DNA from: Streptomyces althioticus
GTDB lineage: Bacteria; Actinomycetota; Actinomycetes; Streptomycetales; Streptomycetaceae
Direction: 5' to 3'
Assembly (NCBI GenBank): GCA_014649355.1
Contig: BMSW01000009.1
Location: forward strand, 151,104 to 215,103
DNA: 64,000 nucleotides
The position numbers were made by a program, and so were the translations under genes. Below, in pieces: positions 17,349-26,247 of the stretch. Under the pieces are notes generated by a model that worked only from the letters and a program-made list of their open reading frames with translations, was not told where the DNA came from and ran no database searches. Numbering within the stretch: the stretch's first letter is position 1; each line of letters begins with the position of its first letter.

Positions 17349-19172
17349 ATGGAACCCACCCAGGTCCGCCCGGCCAACCCGCAGCATTCGGACACACTCC
17401 CCCACACGTCCGAAAACTACAGGACAGCGACGATCCGCACGCCCACGATACGTGTGGAGAAATACGGCAACTGGGAGATCGAGTACGAGTTCACACCCGC
17501 TGCGGGTGACCACGGCAACCTGCTCGTGGTGTTTTCCTCCGTGGGCTCGAAGTACGGATTCGGCGCCGCCCTTTCCGGCGTCCAGTGCAACGTGCTGAGA
17601 ATCCGCGACCGGTTCGACGGGGGCCCGTCGTACTACGTGGCGCGGGCGATGGACTTCTCCGTTTCGGACGCGGTCGAGGAACTGATTACCCACTACCGGG
17701 AAAAGCTGGGCCTGGCGCGGGAGACGGTGGTTCTCGCCGGTTCCTCGAAGGGCGGCAGCGCCGCCATTTTCTACGCGCTGAAGTACGGCTACCGGCACAT
17801 CGTCGCCTCCACGCCGCAGTACTTCATCGGCAGCTACTCGCAGGGGCACGGCGTGCTCGGCGAGTGGGTGCTCGGCGAGGGGCAGCCGCAGGAGAACGTG
17901 GACCGGCTGGACTCGGTGCTCCCCGAGATACTGGCGGAGACGACCGACCTGGACCGGAACATCTACCTGTTCTCCTCGACGAAGGACTACCAGTACGAGG
18001 AACACGTCGTCCATTTCCTCCCGGCCCTGCGGAAGTACTCCAACTTCAACTTCTTCATGGTGGAATCGCCCGCCCTGGTGAAGCACGCGGAGGTGACGCG
18101 GCAGGGTCTCTCGGTGATCCTCAGCGTCATCTACGCGCTGACCGAGGGGACCGTGCCGCGGTTCGGCGAGGTGCAGATCGGCTCCAACGAGGTGGACGGG
18201 GACGCCGCCGCCGAGCATCTGTCGGACCTGCGGGCGCGGGACACCGCGGCGGGCGTGCTGACGGCCGCGCAGCTCACCCCCGAGCGGGCCACGCTGTCCG
18301 GGCACGCCTTCCTGCCCGGCGTCCCGGCCGGGCAGGACGAGGACGCCGGCGCGCGGGAGACCAAGCAGCTGGTGCTGGTCCGCGACGAGCAGGCGTGGGC
18401 GGCCGACGCGAAGACCGTGCCGGTGGACCAGCTGTACCTGAAGTACTTCGACACGCACTTCGTGTCCTACAAGGACGGCGGCTTCACCTGCGAGGCGCGG
18501 GAGCTGTTCGACGCGCTGCCCGACGGCGTGTACGACGTGTTCGCCCGGGTGACCAGCGAGAGCGAGGACATCGACCGCAGGGTGCCGCTGGTCGCCTACC
18601 GGCCGCTCGACCGGCGCGCCGCCTCCGGTGGGCGCGAGGTGGTCCTCCGGGGCGACGCGAAGAGCGTCCGGGTGATCAAGCGCGACCTCACGGCGGCCGA
18701 CCCCGGCGGCTCCGTGTTCGCGCTGAAGCGGTTCGCGATGGAGGGCCCGCGGCTGCGGGTGTACGGCGTCCTCTTCCTCCCGGGCCGCAACGCCGACCGC
18801 GCCACCCACTCGACGTACTACCTGACGCTGCGGGGCGCGGACAGCACGCACACCGTCGCGCTCAAGGCGGTGAAGCGGGAGGACAAGGTCCGCCCGCACA
18901 TGGCGCCGGGCGACTTCGGCTCGTACGCCTTCGGGTACTTCACCTCGGTGGACAAGGAGGGCGTGGACCTCTCCGACGTGCCGCCGGGGACGTACACGGC
19001 GGAGATCGCGATGAGCACCGGTGGCGGGCTGTTCGCGCACCAGGCCGGTGAGCTGGAGGTGCGGGAGAACCGGGCCTCCTCCGTGGCCCGCCGGATCTCC
19101 GGCCGGAACGAGCGGGTCAGCACCCGGGCGCGGCTGCGCCGGGGCCTGCGACGGCGGCTCTGGCGGTCGTAG
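17349..19172 (+). CDS. Asp2-like/alpha-beta hydrolase-fold protein with C-terminal beta-rich region, 607 aa
   Basis: The N-terminal part (about residues 35-255) has an alpha/beta-hydrolase layout: nucleophile elbow LAGSSKGGSAAI (Ser133), possible acid Asp213 in FSSTKDYQYEEH and possible His246 in VKHAEVTRQG. This resembles the esterase-type domain of Asp2, a protein known from accessory Sec systems that O-acetylates surface glycoproteins. That assignment is from memory of the motif, not a search. Residues about 280-580 look like two or more beta-sandwich units, and the tail is strongly basic (RARLRRGLRRRLWRS). There is no signal peptide, so it should work in the cytosol or at the inner membrane face. 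The ATG at 17349 has an upstream AGGAACAAGG. It stands alone between trkAH and the beta-oxidation genes and ends at a hairpin. A role in modifying surface glycan, possibly that made by the island at 22-33 kb, is an inference. Confidence 0.65.
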   Translation: MEPTQVRPANPQHSDTLPHTSENYRTATIRTPTIRVEKYGNWEIEYEFTPAAGDHGNLLVVFSSVGSKYGFGAALSGVQCNVLRIRDRFDGGPSYYVARAMDFSVSDAVEELITHYREKLGLARETVVLAGSSKGGSAAIFYALKYGYRHIVASTPQYFIGSYSQGHGVLGEWVLGEGQPQENVDRLDSVLPEILAETTDLDRNIYLFSSTKDYQYEEHVVHFLPALRKYSNFNFFMVESPALVKHAEVTRQGLSVILSVIYALTEGTVPRFGEVQIGSNEVDGDAAAEHLSDLRARDTAAGVLTAAQLTPERATLSGHAFLPGVPAGQDEDAGARETKQLVLVRDEQAWAADAKTVPVDQLYLKYFDTHFVSYKDGGFTCEARELFDALPDGVYDVFARVTSESEDIDRRVPLVAYRPLDRRAASGGREVVLRGDAKSVRVIKRDLTAADPGGSVFALKRFAMEGPRLRVYGVLFLPGRNADRATHSTYYLTLRGADSTHTVALKAVKREDKVRPHMAPGDFGSYAFGYFTSVDKEGVDLSDVPPGTYTAEIAMSTGGGLFAHQAGELEVRENRASSVARRISGRNERVSTRARLRRGLRRRLWRS

Positions 19173-19190
19173 CACCGCCGTGGACCCCGT

Positions 19191-19222
19191 ACGACCGGCC
19201 CCCGTCCGCGGGGGCCGGTCGT
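19191..19222 (+). terminator. Hairpin terminator after the Asp2-like gene
   Basis: A perfect 14-bp GC-rich stem (19191-19204 with 19209-19222) with a TCCG loop starts 18 bp after the stop codon. There is no long T run, as is usual in Streptomyces. Confidence 0.7.
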
Positions 19223-19327
19223 GTGATGTTCGCCGCTCCGGCCGACGGGGGTGTGCAGTGACGTTACCCGCAAGTAGCATGGGCCGTAAGCAAGCGCTCA
19301 GCATCCCGTACCTGGAGGAGAGCCATC

Positions 19328-20545
19328 GTGCCTCGTACCGTCAGGGACGTCGTCTTCGTCGACGGCGTCCGTACCCCGTTCGGCAAGGCGGGCCCGAAGG
19401 GCATCTACCACGAGACCCGTGCCGACGACCTCGTCGTCAAGGCGATCCGGGAGCTGCTGCGCCGCAACCCGGGTCTGGACCCGAAGAAGATCGACGAGGT
19501 CGCGATCGCCGCGACCACGCAGATCGGCGACCAGGGCCTGACCATCGGCCGCACGGCGGGCATCCTCGCGGGTCTGCCGCAGTCGGTGCCGGGCTACTCC
19601 ATCGACCGCATGTGCGCCGGCGCGCTGACCGCCGTCACCACGGTGGCCGGCTCCGTCGCCTTCGGCGCGTACGACGTCGCCATCGCGGGCGGTGTCGAGC
19701 ACATGGGCCGCCACCCGATGGGCGAGGGCGTGGACCCGAACCCGCGGTTCGTCTCCGAGAAGCTGGTCGACGAGTCCGCCCTGTTCATGGGCATGACCGC
19801 GGAGAACCTGCACGACCGCTACCCGAGCATCACCAAGCAGCGCGCCGACGAGTACGCGGTGCGCTCCCAGGAGAAGGCCGCCAAGGCGTACGCCGACGGC
19901 AAGATCCAGGCCGACCTGGTGCCGATCTCGGTGCGCCGCACCTCGCCCGAGGGCGGCGAGACCGGCTGGGGTCTGGTCACCGCCGACGAGCCGATGCGCC
20001 CGGGCACCACGCTGGAGAACCTGGCCGGTCTCAAGACGCCGTTCCGCGTGCACGGCCGGGTCACCGCGGGCAACGCGGCCGGTCTGAACGACGGCGCCAC
20101 CGCCTCGGTCATCGCCTCCGAGGACTTCGCCCGCGAGAACGACCTCCCGGTGAAGATGCGCCTGGTCTCCTACTCCTTCGCGGGTGTGGAGCCCGAGGTC
20201 ATGGGCTACGGCCCGATCCCGGCGACGGAGAAGGCCCTCGCGCAGGCGGGCCTGTCCATCGACGACATCGGCCTGTTCGAGATCAACGAGGCCTTCGCCG
20301 TCCAGGTCCTCGCGTTCCTGGAGCACTACGGCATCGCCGACGACGACGCCCGCGTCAACCAGTACGGCGGCGCCATCGCGTTCGGCCACCCGCTGGCCTC
20401 CTCCGGCGTCCGCCTGATGACGCAGCTGGCCCGCCAGTTCGAGGAGCAGCCGCACGTCCGCTACGGCCTGACCACCATGTGCGTCGGCTTCGGCATGGGC
20501 GCGACGGTCATCTGGGAGAACCCGCACTTCGAGGGGGACAAGTGA
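19328..20545 (+). CDS. fadA: Acetyl-CoA C-acyltransferase (3-ketoacyl-CoA thiolase), 405 aa
   Basis: Thiolase carries out the last step of fatty-acid beta-oxidation, cleaving 3-ketoacyl-CoA to acetyl-CoA and a shortened acyl-CoA. Catalytic residues are visible: nucleophile Cys96 in SIDRMCAGALTA, the NEAFAVQ motif, the His of AFGHPLASSG (about 354) and the second Cys in TMCVGFGMGA (about 385). The GTG at 19328 has a good ribosome site (GGAGGAGAG). It overlaps the next gene by GTGA, forming a FadA-FadB type two-gene operon. Confidence 0.93.
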   Translation: MPRTVRDVVFVDGVRTPFGKAGPKGIYHETRADDLVVKAIRELLRRNPGLDPKKIDEVAIAATTQIGDQGLTIGRTAGILAGLPQSVPGYSIDRMCAGALTAVTTVAGSVAFGAYDVAIAGGVEHMGRHPMGEGVDPNPRFVSEKLVDESALFMGMTAENLHDRYPSITKQRADEYAVRSQEKAAKAYADGKIQADLVPISVRRTSPEGGETGWGLVTADEPMRPGTTLENLAGLKTPFRVHGRVTAGNAAGLNDGATASVIASEDFARENDLPVKMRLVSYSFAGVEPEVMGYGPIPATEKALAQAGLSIDDIGLFEINEAFAVQVLAFLEHYGIADDDARVNQYGGAIAFGHPLASSGVRLMTQLARQFEEQPHVRYGLTTMCVGFGMGATVIWENPHFEGDK

Positions 20546-22671
20546 GCACCACCGCTGAGCTTTTGAAGGGTGCGGCCGAGCTGTTCCCGGGCGAGGTCGT
20601 CACGCAGGCGCACGTGCGCCACTTCGACCTGCCGCTGGGTGCCGGGCGCTTCGCCCTGATCACCCTGGACAACGGCCACGACCACACCAAGCCGACCACC
20701 CTCGGCCCGCAGTCGCTGGCGAACATCGACGCCGCGATCGACCAGGTCGAGAAGGAGGCCGCGGACGGCGACATCGTCGGCGTCGGCGTCACCGGCAAGC
20801 CGTTCATCTTCGCGGTCGGCGCCGACCTCAAGGGCGTCGAGCTGCTGAAGCGCCACGAGGACGCGCTGGCCATCGGCAAGGGCGGCCACGACGTCTTCAA
20901 GCGCCTGTCGAAGCTGGCCGTGCCGACCTTCGCGTACTACAACGGCGCCTCCATGGGCGGCGGCGTCGAGGTCGGTCTGCACTGCACCTACCGCACGGTG
21001 TCCGCGGCCCTGCCCGCGTTCTCGCTGCCCGAGGTCTTCCTCGGCCTGGTGCCCGGCTGGGGCGGCTGCACCCTGCTGCCGAACCTGATCGGCGCGGAGA
21101 AGGCCGTCTCGGTGATCATCGAGAACAGCCTCAACCAGAACCGCCAGCTCAAGGGCAAGCAGGTCTACGAACTCGGCATCGCGGACGCGCTGTTCGAGGG
21201 CGCGGACTTCCTGGAGCAGTCGCTGATCTGGACCGCGTCCGTCCTCAAGGGCGAGATCACGGTCGAGCGTCCGGCGATCGACCGCGGCGAGGCCTGGGAC
21301 CAGGCCGTCGCCAAGGGCCGCTTCATCGCCGACTCCAAGGTGCACGGCGCGGCCCCGGCCGCCTACCGCGCCCTGGACATCATCGCCGCCGCCAAGGACG
21401 GCGACCTGCAGAAGGGGTACGACGCCGAGGACCAGGCGCTCGCCGACCTGATCATGGGCGGCGAACTGCGCTCCGGCATCTACGCGTTCAACCTGGTGCA
21501 GAAGCGGGGCAAGCGTCCCGCGGGCGCCCCGGACAAGAACCTGGCGCGCCCGGTCACCAAGGTCGGCGTCGTCGGCGCCGGTCTGATGGCCTCCCAGCTC
21601 GCGCTGCTGTTCCTGCGCCGCCTCGAGGTGCCGGTCGTCCTCACGGACATCGACCAGGAGCGCATCGACAAGGGTGTGGGCTACGTCCACGCCGAGATCG
21701 ACAAGCTGCTGGGCAAGGGCCGGATCAACCAGGACAAGGCCAACCGCCTGAAGGCCCTGGTCACCGGTGTGCTGGACAAGGCCGAGGGCTTCGCGGACGC
21801 GGACTTCATCATCGAGGCCGTGTTCGAGGAGATGGGCGTCAAGCAGCAGGTGTTCGCGGAGGTCGAGGCGGTCGCCCCGGCGCACGCGATCCTCGCCACC
21901 AACACCTCCTCGCTGTCGGTCTCGGAGATGGCGTCGAAGCTCCAGCACCCCGAGCGGGTCGTGGGCTTCCACTTCTTCAACCCGGTCGCGGTCCTCCCGC
22001 TGCTGGAGATCGTGCGCGGCGAGAAGACGGACGACGCGTCGCTGGCCACGGCGTTCGGTGTCGCCAAGAAGCTGAAGAAGACCGCGGTGCTGGTGAAGGA
22101 CGCCCCGGCGTTCGTCGTCAACCGCATCCTGACCCGCTTCATGGGCGAGATCCAGAACGTCATCGACGAGGGCACGCCCGTCGAGGTCGCGGAGAAGGCG
22201 GTGGAGCCGCTCGGCCTGCCGATGTCCCCGCTGGTCCTCCTCGAGCTGGTCGGCCCCGCGATCGGCCTGCACGTCTCGGAGACGCTCAACCGGGCGTTCC
22301 CGGACCGCTTCACGGTCTCCCCGAACCTGAAGGCGGTCGTCGAGGCCGGCAAGCGCGGCTTCTACGTGTACGACTCGGGCAAGCCGGAGCTTGACCCGGA
22401 GGTCGCCGCGCTGCTGAAGCAGGGCGACACCGTCCTCACCGAGGAGCAGGTCCGCGACCGGGTGCTGGACGCGGTGGCCCAGGAGATCGGCCTGATGCTC
22501 GACGAGGGCGTCGTCGCCGAGGCCCAGGACATCGACCTGTGCCTGATCACCGGCGCCGGCTGGCCCTTCCACCTGGGCGGCATCACGCCGTACCTGGACC
22601 GCGAGGGTGTCTCGGAGCGGGTGAACGGGAAGCGGTTCCTGGAGCCGGGGGTGGCGTCGGTTCCGGCGTGA
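20542..22671 (+). CDS. fadB: Fatty-acid oxidation complex alpha subunit (enoyl-CoA hydratase/3-hydroxyacyl-CoA dehydrogenase), 709 aa
   Basis: This bifunctional enzyme hydrates enoyl-CoA and oxidises 3-hydroxyacyl-CoA with NAD. The crotonase-type domain covers about residues 1-310 (VGADLKGVELL, NGASMGGGVEVGLHC, LPEVFLGLVPGWGGC). A Rossmann-fold dehydrogenase begins near residue 340 (VGVVGAGLMASQLALLF) with the HFFNPVAVLPLLEIV motif, and helical C-terminal domains end at about 709. The GTG start lies inside the thiolase stop. The same frame is open far upstream but only as a shadow of the thiolase gene. With the thiolase it would channel substrates through a multienzyme complex. The transcript ends at the hairpin at 22702-22733. 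Confidence 0.93.
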   Translation: MSTTAELLKGAAELFPGEVVTQAHVRHFDLPLGAGRFALITLDNGHDHTKPTTLGPQSLANIDAAIDQVEKEAADGDIVGVGVTGKPFIFAVGADLKGVELLKRHEDALAIGKGGHDVFKRLSKLAVPTFAYYNGASMGGGVEVGLHCTYRTVSAALPAFSLPEVFLGLVPGWGGCTLLPNLIGAEKAVSVIIENSLNQNRQLKGKQVYELGIADALFEGADFLEQSLIWTASVLKGEITVERPAIDRGEAWDQAVAKGRFIADSKVHGAAPAAYRALDIIAAAKDGDLQKGYDAEDQALADLIMGGELRSGIYAFNLVQKRGKRPAGAPDKNLARPVTKVGVVGAGLMASQLALLFLRRLEVPVVLTDIDQERIDKGVGYVHAEIDKLLGKGRINQDKANRLKALVTGVLDKAEGFADADFIIEAVFEEMGVKQQVFAEVEAVAPAHAILATNTSSLSVSEMASKLQHPERVVGFHFFNPVAVLPLLEIVRGEKTDDASLATAFGVAKKLKKTAVLVKDAPAFVVNRILTRFMGEIQNVIDEGTPVEVAEKAVEPLGLPMSPLVLLELVGPAIGLHVSETLNRAFPDRFTVSPNLKAVVEAGKRGFYVYDSGKPELDPEVAALLKQGDTVLTEEQVRDRVLDAVAQEIGLMLDEGVVAEAQDIDLCLITGAGWPFHLGGITPYLDREGVSERVNGKRFLEPGVASVPA

Positions 22672-22701
22672 CGCGGGTGTGACACGCGGAAGTGACGCGT
22701 G

Positions 22702-22733
22702 AAGGGGCCTCCGCCTTGGGCGGAGGCCCCTTT
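22702..22733. terminator. Bidirectional hairpin terminator between fadB and the SGNH esterase gene
   Basis: A 14-bp stem AAGGGGCCTCCGCC/GGCGGAGGCCCCTT with a 3-base loop is followed by T on the plus strand and preceded by A residues, so it can serve both convergent transcripts. It lies 30 bp after fadB and 13 bp after the minus-strand gene. Confidence 0.8.
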
Positions 22734-22745
22734 CGCATGCGTCTG

Positions 22746-24137
22746 TCAGTCGCCGGTGAAGGGACGGTGTTCGCACACGTCGCCGCACGCGTGGCGCGAG
22801 GCTCCGAAGGAGCGGATGGGGCTGTCCTCCGGGATGCCGACGACCGTGAACGTGGTGCGGGTCCGCGCGGACTCCGTCGCACCGAAGAGGGCGATCGCCT
22901 CGACGGTGTGGGTGCCGGCCCGCCAGGGGTGCCCGTGCTTGAACCCCCATTCGCCCTTCTCGTCGACACCGGTCGCGCCGATGAGGAGGCCGCGTTCCAT
23001 CAGCACGATCTTCGTGGTGCCCGGCTGGGCCTTGCCGGAGAAGCGGGGCCGCGGTCCGCTGAAGGCCCCCTCGGACGGCACGGATATGACGGGCGGAAGC
23101 ACGTCCGTCCGCACGGTGAACCGCCGTTCGAGCACAGGGGTGCACCCGTCTCCGCGCAGCCCGACGCACTGGACGACGTGCTCCCCCGCCGTCCAGCTGA
23201 CGGAGCGGCGCCAGACCCACTGGCCGGCAGGGCCGACCTGGGCGCCTCCGAGGTACTGGCCCTGCTCGAAGAAGAGGACGTAGTCGGTCCCGGTCGCGGC
23301 GGTCCCGGAGAACTTCATCATCGGGCCGGCCAGTCCGTCCACCGCAGGCTTGGACAGGGAGGGCGGCTCACCGACCGGCTGCGGGTAGTGCAGCGCCGCT
23401 TCGGGCGACTGGATGGTGAACTCGGTGGACACGGGCGGCAGGACCGGCGGTGTCATGAGGGCGTTGACGTCCACGTCCGCCTGATCGAGGACTCCGAGGG
23501 CGCACAGTTCGGACACGACGACACGGGCCACCTGAGCGGCGCCCTCGTGATTGAGGTGCGAGGAGTCGATCTGTCCGTCCGGGTGGAGCGGGTGCTCCCC
23601 CGCGTCGACCCAGGCGAAGTACTGGCGCAGCCGGGTCGGACCGATCTGCGCCCACAGTTCCATGGTCCGGCCGGTCAGGTCGATCACCGGGGCGCCCAGC
23701 TCCGCGGCCACCTCGAGCATCGCCCGCGGGTACTCCCCCCGGGTGTTGACGACCTCGCCGGTGGGGGCGAAGGCGTAACGTGCGCACGGGGTGACCAGGA
23801 CCGGTACACCTCCCTCGGCGTGGATGTACCGCGCGAACAGCCGGAGGAGCTCCTGGTATTCGGGTACAGGCACGTGGCGCATGCCGTTGCTGATCATGTG
23901 GTCCACGCCGCCGAAGCCGATGAGCACGATGTCGCCGCGCTTCATGCGGTTGAGCATCGCCGGGAAGCGCTCGGTGAAGTACTTCCGTGTGGTCATCGCG
24001 CTGCGGGCGTAGTTCGCGACGGTGACCGGACCCGACAGGAAGTCCTCGATCTTCTGTCCCCAGCCCGCCATCGGGGCCTCTTCGTCCGTCCGCGGGGCGG
24101 GTACGGAGTCCCCGAGGACAAAGATGGTGCGGTTCAC
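22746..24137 (-). CDS. SGNH/GDSL-type hydrolase with two Ig-like repeats, 463 aa
   Basis: The N-terminal about 215 residues follow the rhamnogalacturonan-acetylesterase branch of SGNH hydrolases: FVLGDSVPAP (Ser11), an Asn in block II (VANYARS), and DSSHLNHEGA with Asp191 and His194. The block-III Asn of relatives (GHND) is replaced (GFGGVDH), so oxyanion-hole chemistry may differ. Two clear tandem beta-sandwich repeats of about 80 residues follow, each with an FSG-x(2)-A start, a GxW centre and an AGxHxV strand (about residues 270-345 and 362-437). No signal peptide is visible despite the surface-enzyme look. It is the last gene of the Stealth operon, 13 bp after the glycosyltransferase, and probably edits acyl groups on that glycan. 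The start is a GTG. Confidence 0.75.
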   Translation of the reverse strand: MNRTIFVLGDSVPAPRTDEEAPMAGWGQKIEDFLSGPVTVANYARSAMTTRKYFTERFPAMLNRMKRGDIVLIGFGGVDHMISNGMRHVPVPEYQELLRLFARYIHAEGGVPVLVTPCARYAFAPTGEVVNTRGEYPRAMLEVAAELGAPVIDLTGRTMELWAQIGPTRLRQYFAWVDAGEHPLHPDGQIDSSHLNHEGAAQVARVVVSELCALGVLDQADVDVNALMTPPVLPPVSTEFTIQSPEAALHYPQPVGEPPSLSKPAVDGLAGPMMKFSGTAATGTDYVLFFEQGQYLGGAQVGPAGQWVWRRSVSWTAGEHVVQCVGLRGDGCTPVLERRFTVRTDVLPPVISVPSEGAFSGPRPRFSGKAQPGTTKIVLMERGLLIGATGVDEKGEWGFKHGHPWRAGTHTVEAIALFGATESARTRTTFTVVGIPEDSPIRSFGASRHACGDVCEHRPFTGD

Positions 24138-24150
24138 TGATCTTCCATTC

Positions 24151-26247
24151 TTAGCGGTCGACCACGTTCATGGCCATGGCCCCCGAGGCCGAGCAGTAGG
24201 GCCGCACCCACACCGGGCGGACCGGCTGGGACACGGAGTACTCCGAGTCCTCGTCCCCGACCAGCGGCAGGGACGGGTAGGCGTAGGCGCCCTTGACGTC
24301 GGGGAAGTCCTCCAGCAGGTGGCAGACGCGCGTCTTGCGCCAGTCGTCCGGGTCCGGCTGCAGCCACCAGTCCCAGTCCTCCCAGCGCTCGAGCCGGTGG
24401 TCGACGACGCGCCGCAAGGGCACCTCGGCGCGGAAGGACCGCCGGCCGAGGACCTGCACAGGGACGGCGAAGTTCCTGCTGTGCTGCCCGCGGCGGCTGA
24501 CGACGAACAAGGCTCCGGGGTCGACGGTCCGGCCGCCGCAGAGCACGCCCTGCACGGTGATGGCGCCCTCGCCGATCTCGATCGCGGTGCACTCGGCGTG
24601 CTCCTCGCGGAGCACCGTGCGCAGCATCAGGCGGCCGTTGGGCTGGGCGTAGGGGAGGTTCCAGGTGGTCCGCCCGGACGGCGGCCGGCCGACGAGGTGT
24701 TCGCGCACGTCGATGAGCGCGCGGGTGTCCCGCAGGCCTGCCTTCATGTGCACAGGGGCCGACTTGGGCGACCGCATCGTCACCTGCCAGCGTCCGTCAC
24801 CGAGTTCCTCGAGGGCCTCGGGGCCGAGCGTGGCCGTGTAGCGGGTGCCGCCGTTGTCCAGCTGCTCACGCGAGGTGGGCAGCGGCAGGTCGGGCCGGCG
24901 GGTGCCGTCCGAGGGCTTGTGGCGGAGCACGAACTGCCGGCGCTGACGGCCCTCGGCGGGGCCGTCGGCCCGGAAGTGCAGCCGGCCCGCGCCGTCGGCG
25001 GTGACGTCGACCGTCGTCGAGCCGAGGCCGGCCGGGGGAACGGTGGCCGTCCCTGCCGCGGCCTTGCGGGGGCCTGCGGGTGCGCGGTAACCGCGGACGG
25101 TGGCGGCCCTCCGCCGTGCCGCGTCCTCGAACAGCTTCATGTAGCGGTCCGCCACGGCGGCCGGGTCGTAGCGGGCCGCGTTGCGCAACGCGGCCTCGCC
25201 CATGGCGCGTCGCAGCGACTCGTCGGCCATGAGCCGGCGCAGCCCCCGGACGATGCCCTCCACCTCGCCGTTGGGCACGAGGAAGCCGTCCTCGCCGTCG
25301 CGCAGGATCTCCCGGGGGCCCACGGGGCAGTCGGTGGAGACCACGGGAAGCCCGCAGCGCATCGCTTCGACCAGGGTCATGCCGAAGGACTCGGCGCTGG
25401 AGGTGACGGCCGCGATGGATCCCTTGGCCCACTCGGACTCGATGGGCGAGAACCCGCCCATGAGCAGCGCCCGGCCGTTCAGGTCGAGTTCGGTCACCAG
25501 CGCACGCAGCTTGCCGGCCTCGCCGCCGTCGCCGTAGATACGCAGCTGCCAGTCGGGGAATTCCCCGGCCAGCTCGGCGAAGGCACGGATCAGCAGGTCG
25601 TACCGCTTGATGCGGTGCATGCGGCCGGCGCTGACCACGATCTTGTGCGTGCAGTCGGAGGGCTGCACGACGGGTCGGGGCACGCTGTTGGGGATGCCCA
25701 CCACGGGGACGCCCGGGATCGGCGTGTTCTCCTGGAACGAGCGCGCGTCCGCCTCGGTGACCGTCGTGATCGCGTCCAGGCGCGGGTAGACCCGGGCCAT
25801 CTCGGCCCGCACGGCCGGCGGGATCGCCAGGTGCGTCATGTGTTCCTGTGCGACGCGCAGCGCACCGTCCCTCGTGTGGGCGGCGACGAAGAGGTTGAGG
25901 CTGGGCCGGGTGCCGACGACCACGTCGGCGTCCGTCCTGCGCAGGTCCCGGATGATCCGCTCGTCGGTGAAGCGGCTGTACTGGGCGTAGAACTCCTCCT
26001 GGCGCGGGACCACCTCGCTGGGTTCCTTGCTGCCCGCGGCGCCGCGGTCGGCCGACCCCGGACGCAGGTCGACCAGGGCCCGGACCGTGATGCGCGGACT
26101 GATCGCGAACTTGGGCGAGGCGGCCCGCCGGAAGACGGAGACGATCTCCACGTCGTGCCGGACGGCGAGCGCCTCGGCGAGGTTGATGACGGTCCGGTTG
26201 GTACCGCCGATGCCGTAGATGTTGTTGATGAGGAAGGAGATCTTCAC
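24151..26247 (-). CDS. GT4-type glycosyltransferase with large C-terminal extension, 698 aa
   Basis: Residues 1 to about 395 form a GT-B retaining glycosyltransferase: N-terminal FLINNIYGIGGTNRTVINLA, KIVVSAGRMHRIKRYDLLI, and the nucleotide-sugar binding ESFGMTLVEAMRCGLPVVSTD with the two conserved Glu. A C-terminal beta-rich extension of about 300 residues, which I do not recognise, ends in a Trp-rich segment (WEDWDWWLQPDPDDWRK). Similar extensions occur in teichoic-acid glycosyltransferases. The GTG start overlaps the stop of the upstream Stealth gene (GTGA). There is no membrane segment. It likely adds a sugar to the phosphate-linked glycan made by the neighbouring Stealth proteins; donor and acceptor are unknown. 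Confidence 0.82.
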   Translation of the reverse strand: MKISFLINNIYGIGGTNRTVINLAEALAVRHDVEIVSVFRRAASPKFAISPRITVRALVDLRPGSADRGAAGSKEPSEVVPRQEEFYAQYSRFTDERIIRDLRRTDADVVVGTRPSLNLFVAAHTRDGALRVAQEHMTHLAIPPAVRAEMARVYPRLDAITTVTEADARSFQENTPIPGVPVVGIPNSVPRPVVQPSDCTHKIVVSAGRMHRIKRYDLLIRAFAELAGEFPDWQLRIYGDGGEAGKLRALVTELDLNGRALLMGGFSPIESEWAKGSIAAVTSSAESFGMTLVEAMRCGLPVVSTDCPVGPREILRDGEDGFLVPNGEVEGIVRGLRRLMADESLRRAMGEAALRNAARYDPAAVADRYMKLFEDAARRRAATVRGYRAPAGPRKAAAGTATVPPAGLGSTTVDVTADGAGRLHFRADGPAEGRQRRQFVLRHKPSDGTRRPDLPLPTSREQLDNGGTRYTATLGPEALEELGDGRWQVTMRSPKSAPVHMKAGLRDTRALIDVREHLVGRPPSGRTTWNLPYAQPNGRLMLRTVLREEHAECTAIEIGEGAITVQGVLCGGRTVDPGALFVVSRRGQHSRNFAVPVQVLGRRSFRAEVPLRRVVDHRLERWEDWDWWLQPDPDDWRKTRVCHLLEDFPDVKGAYAYPSLPLVGDEDSEYSVSQPVRPVWVRPYCSASGAMAMNVVDR

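Noticed and set aside
20461..23220. 919-codon open frame antisense to fadB
   Set aside because: Same GC artefact: the complementary strand encodes a well-conserved bifunctional enzyme with intact motifs.
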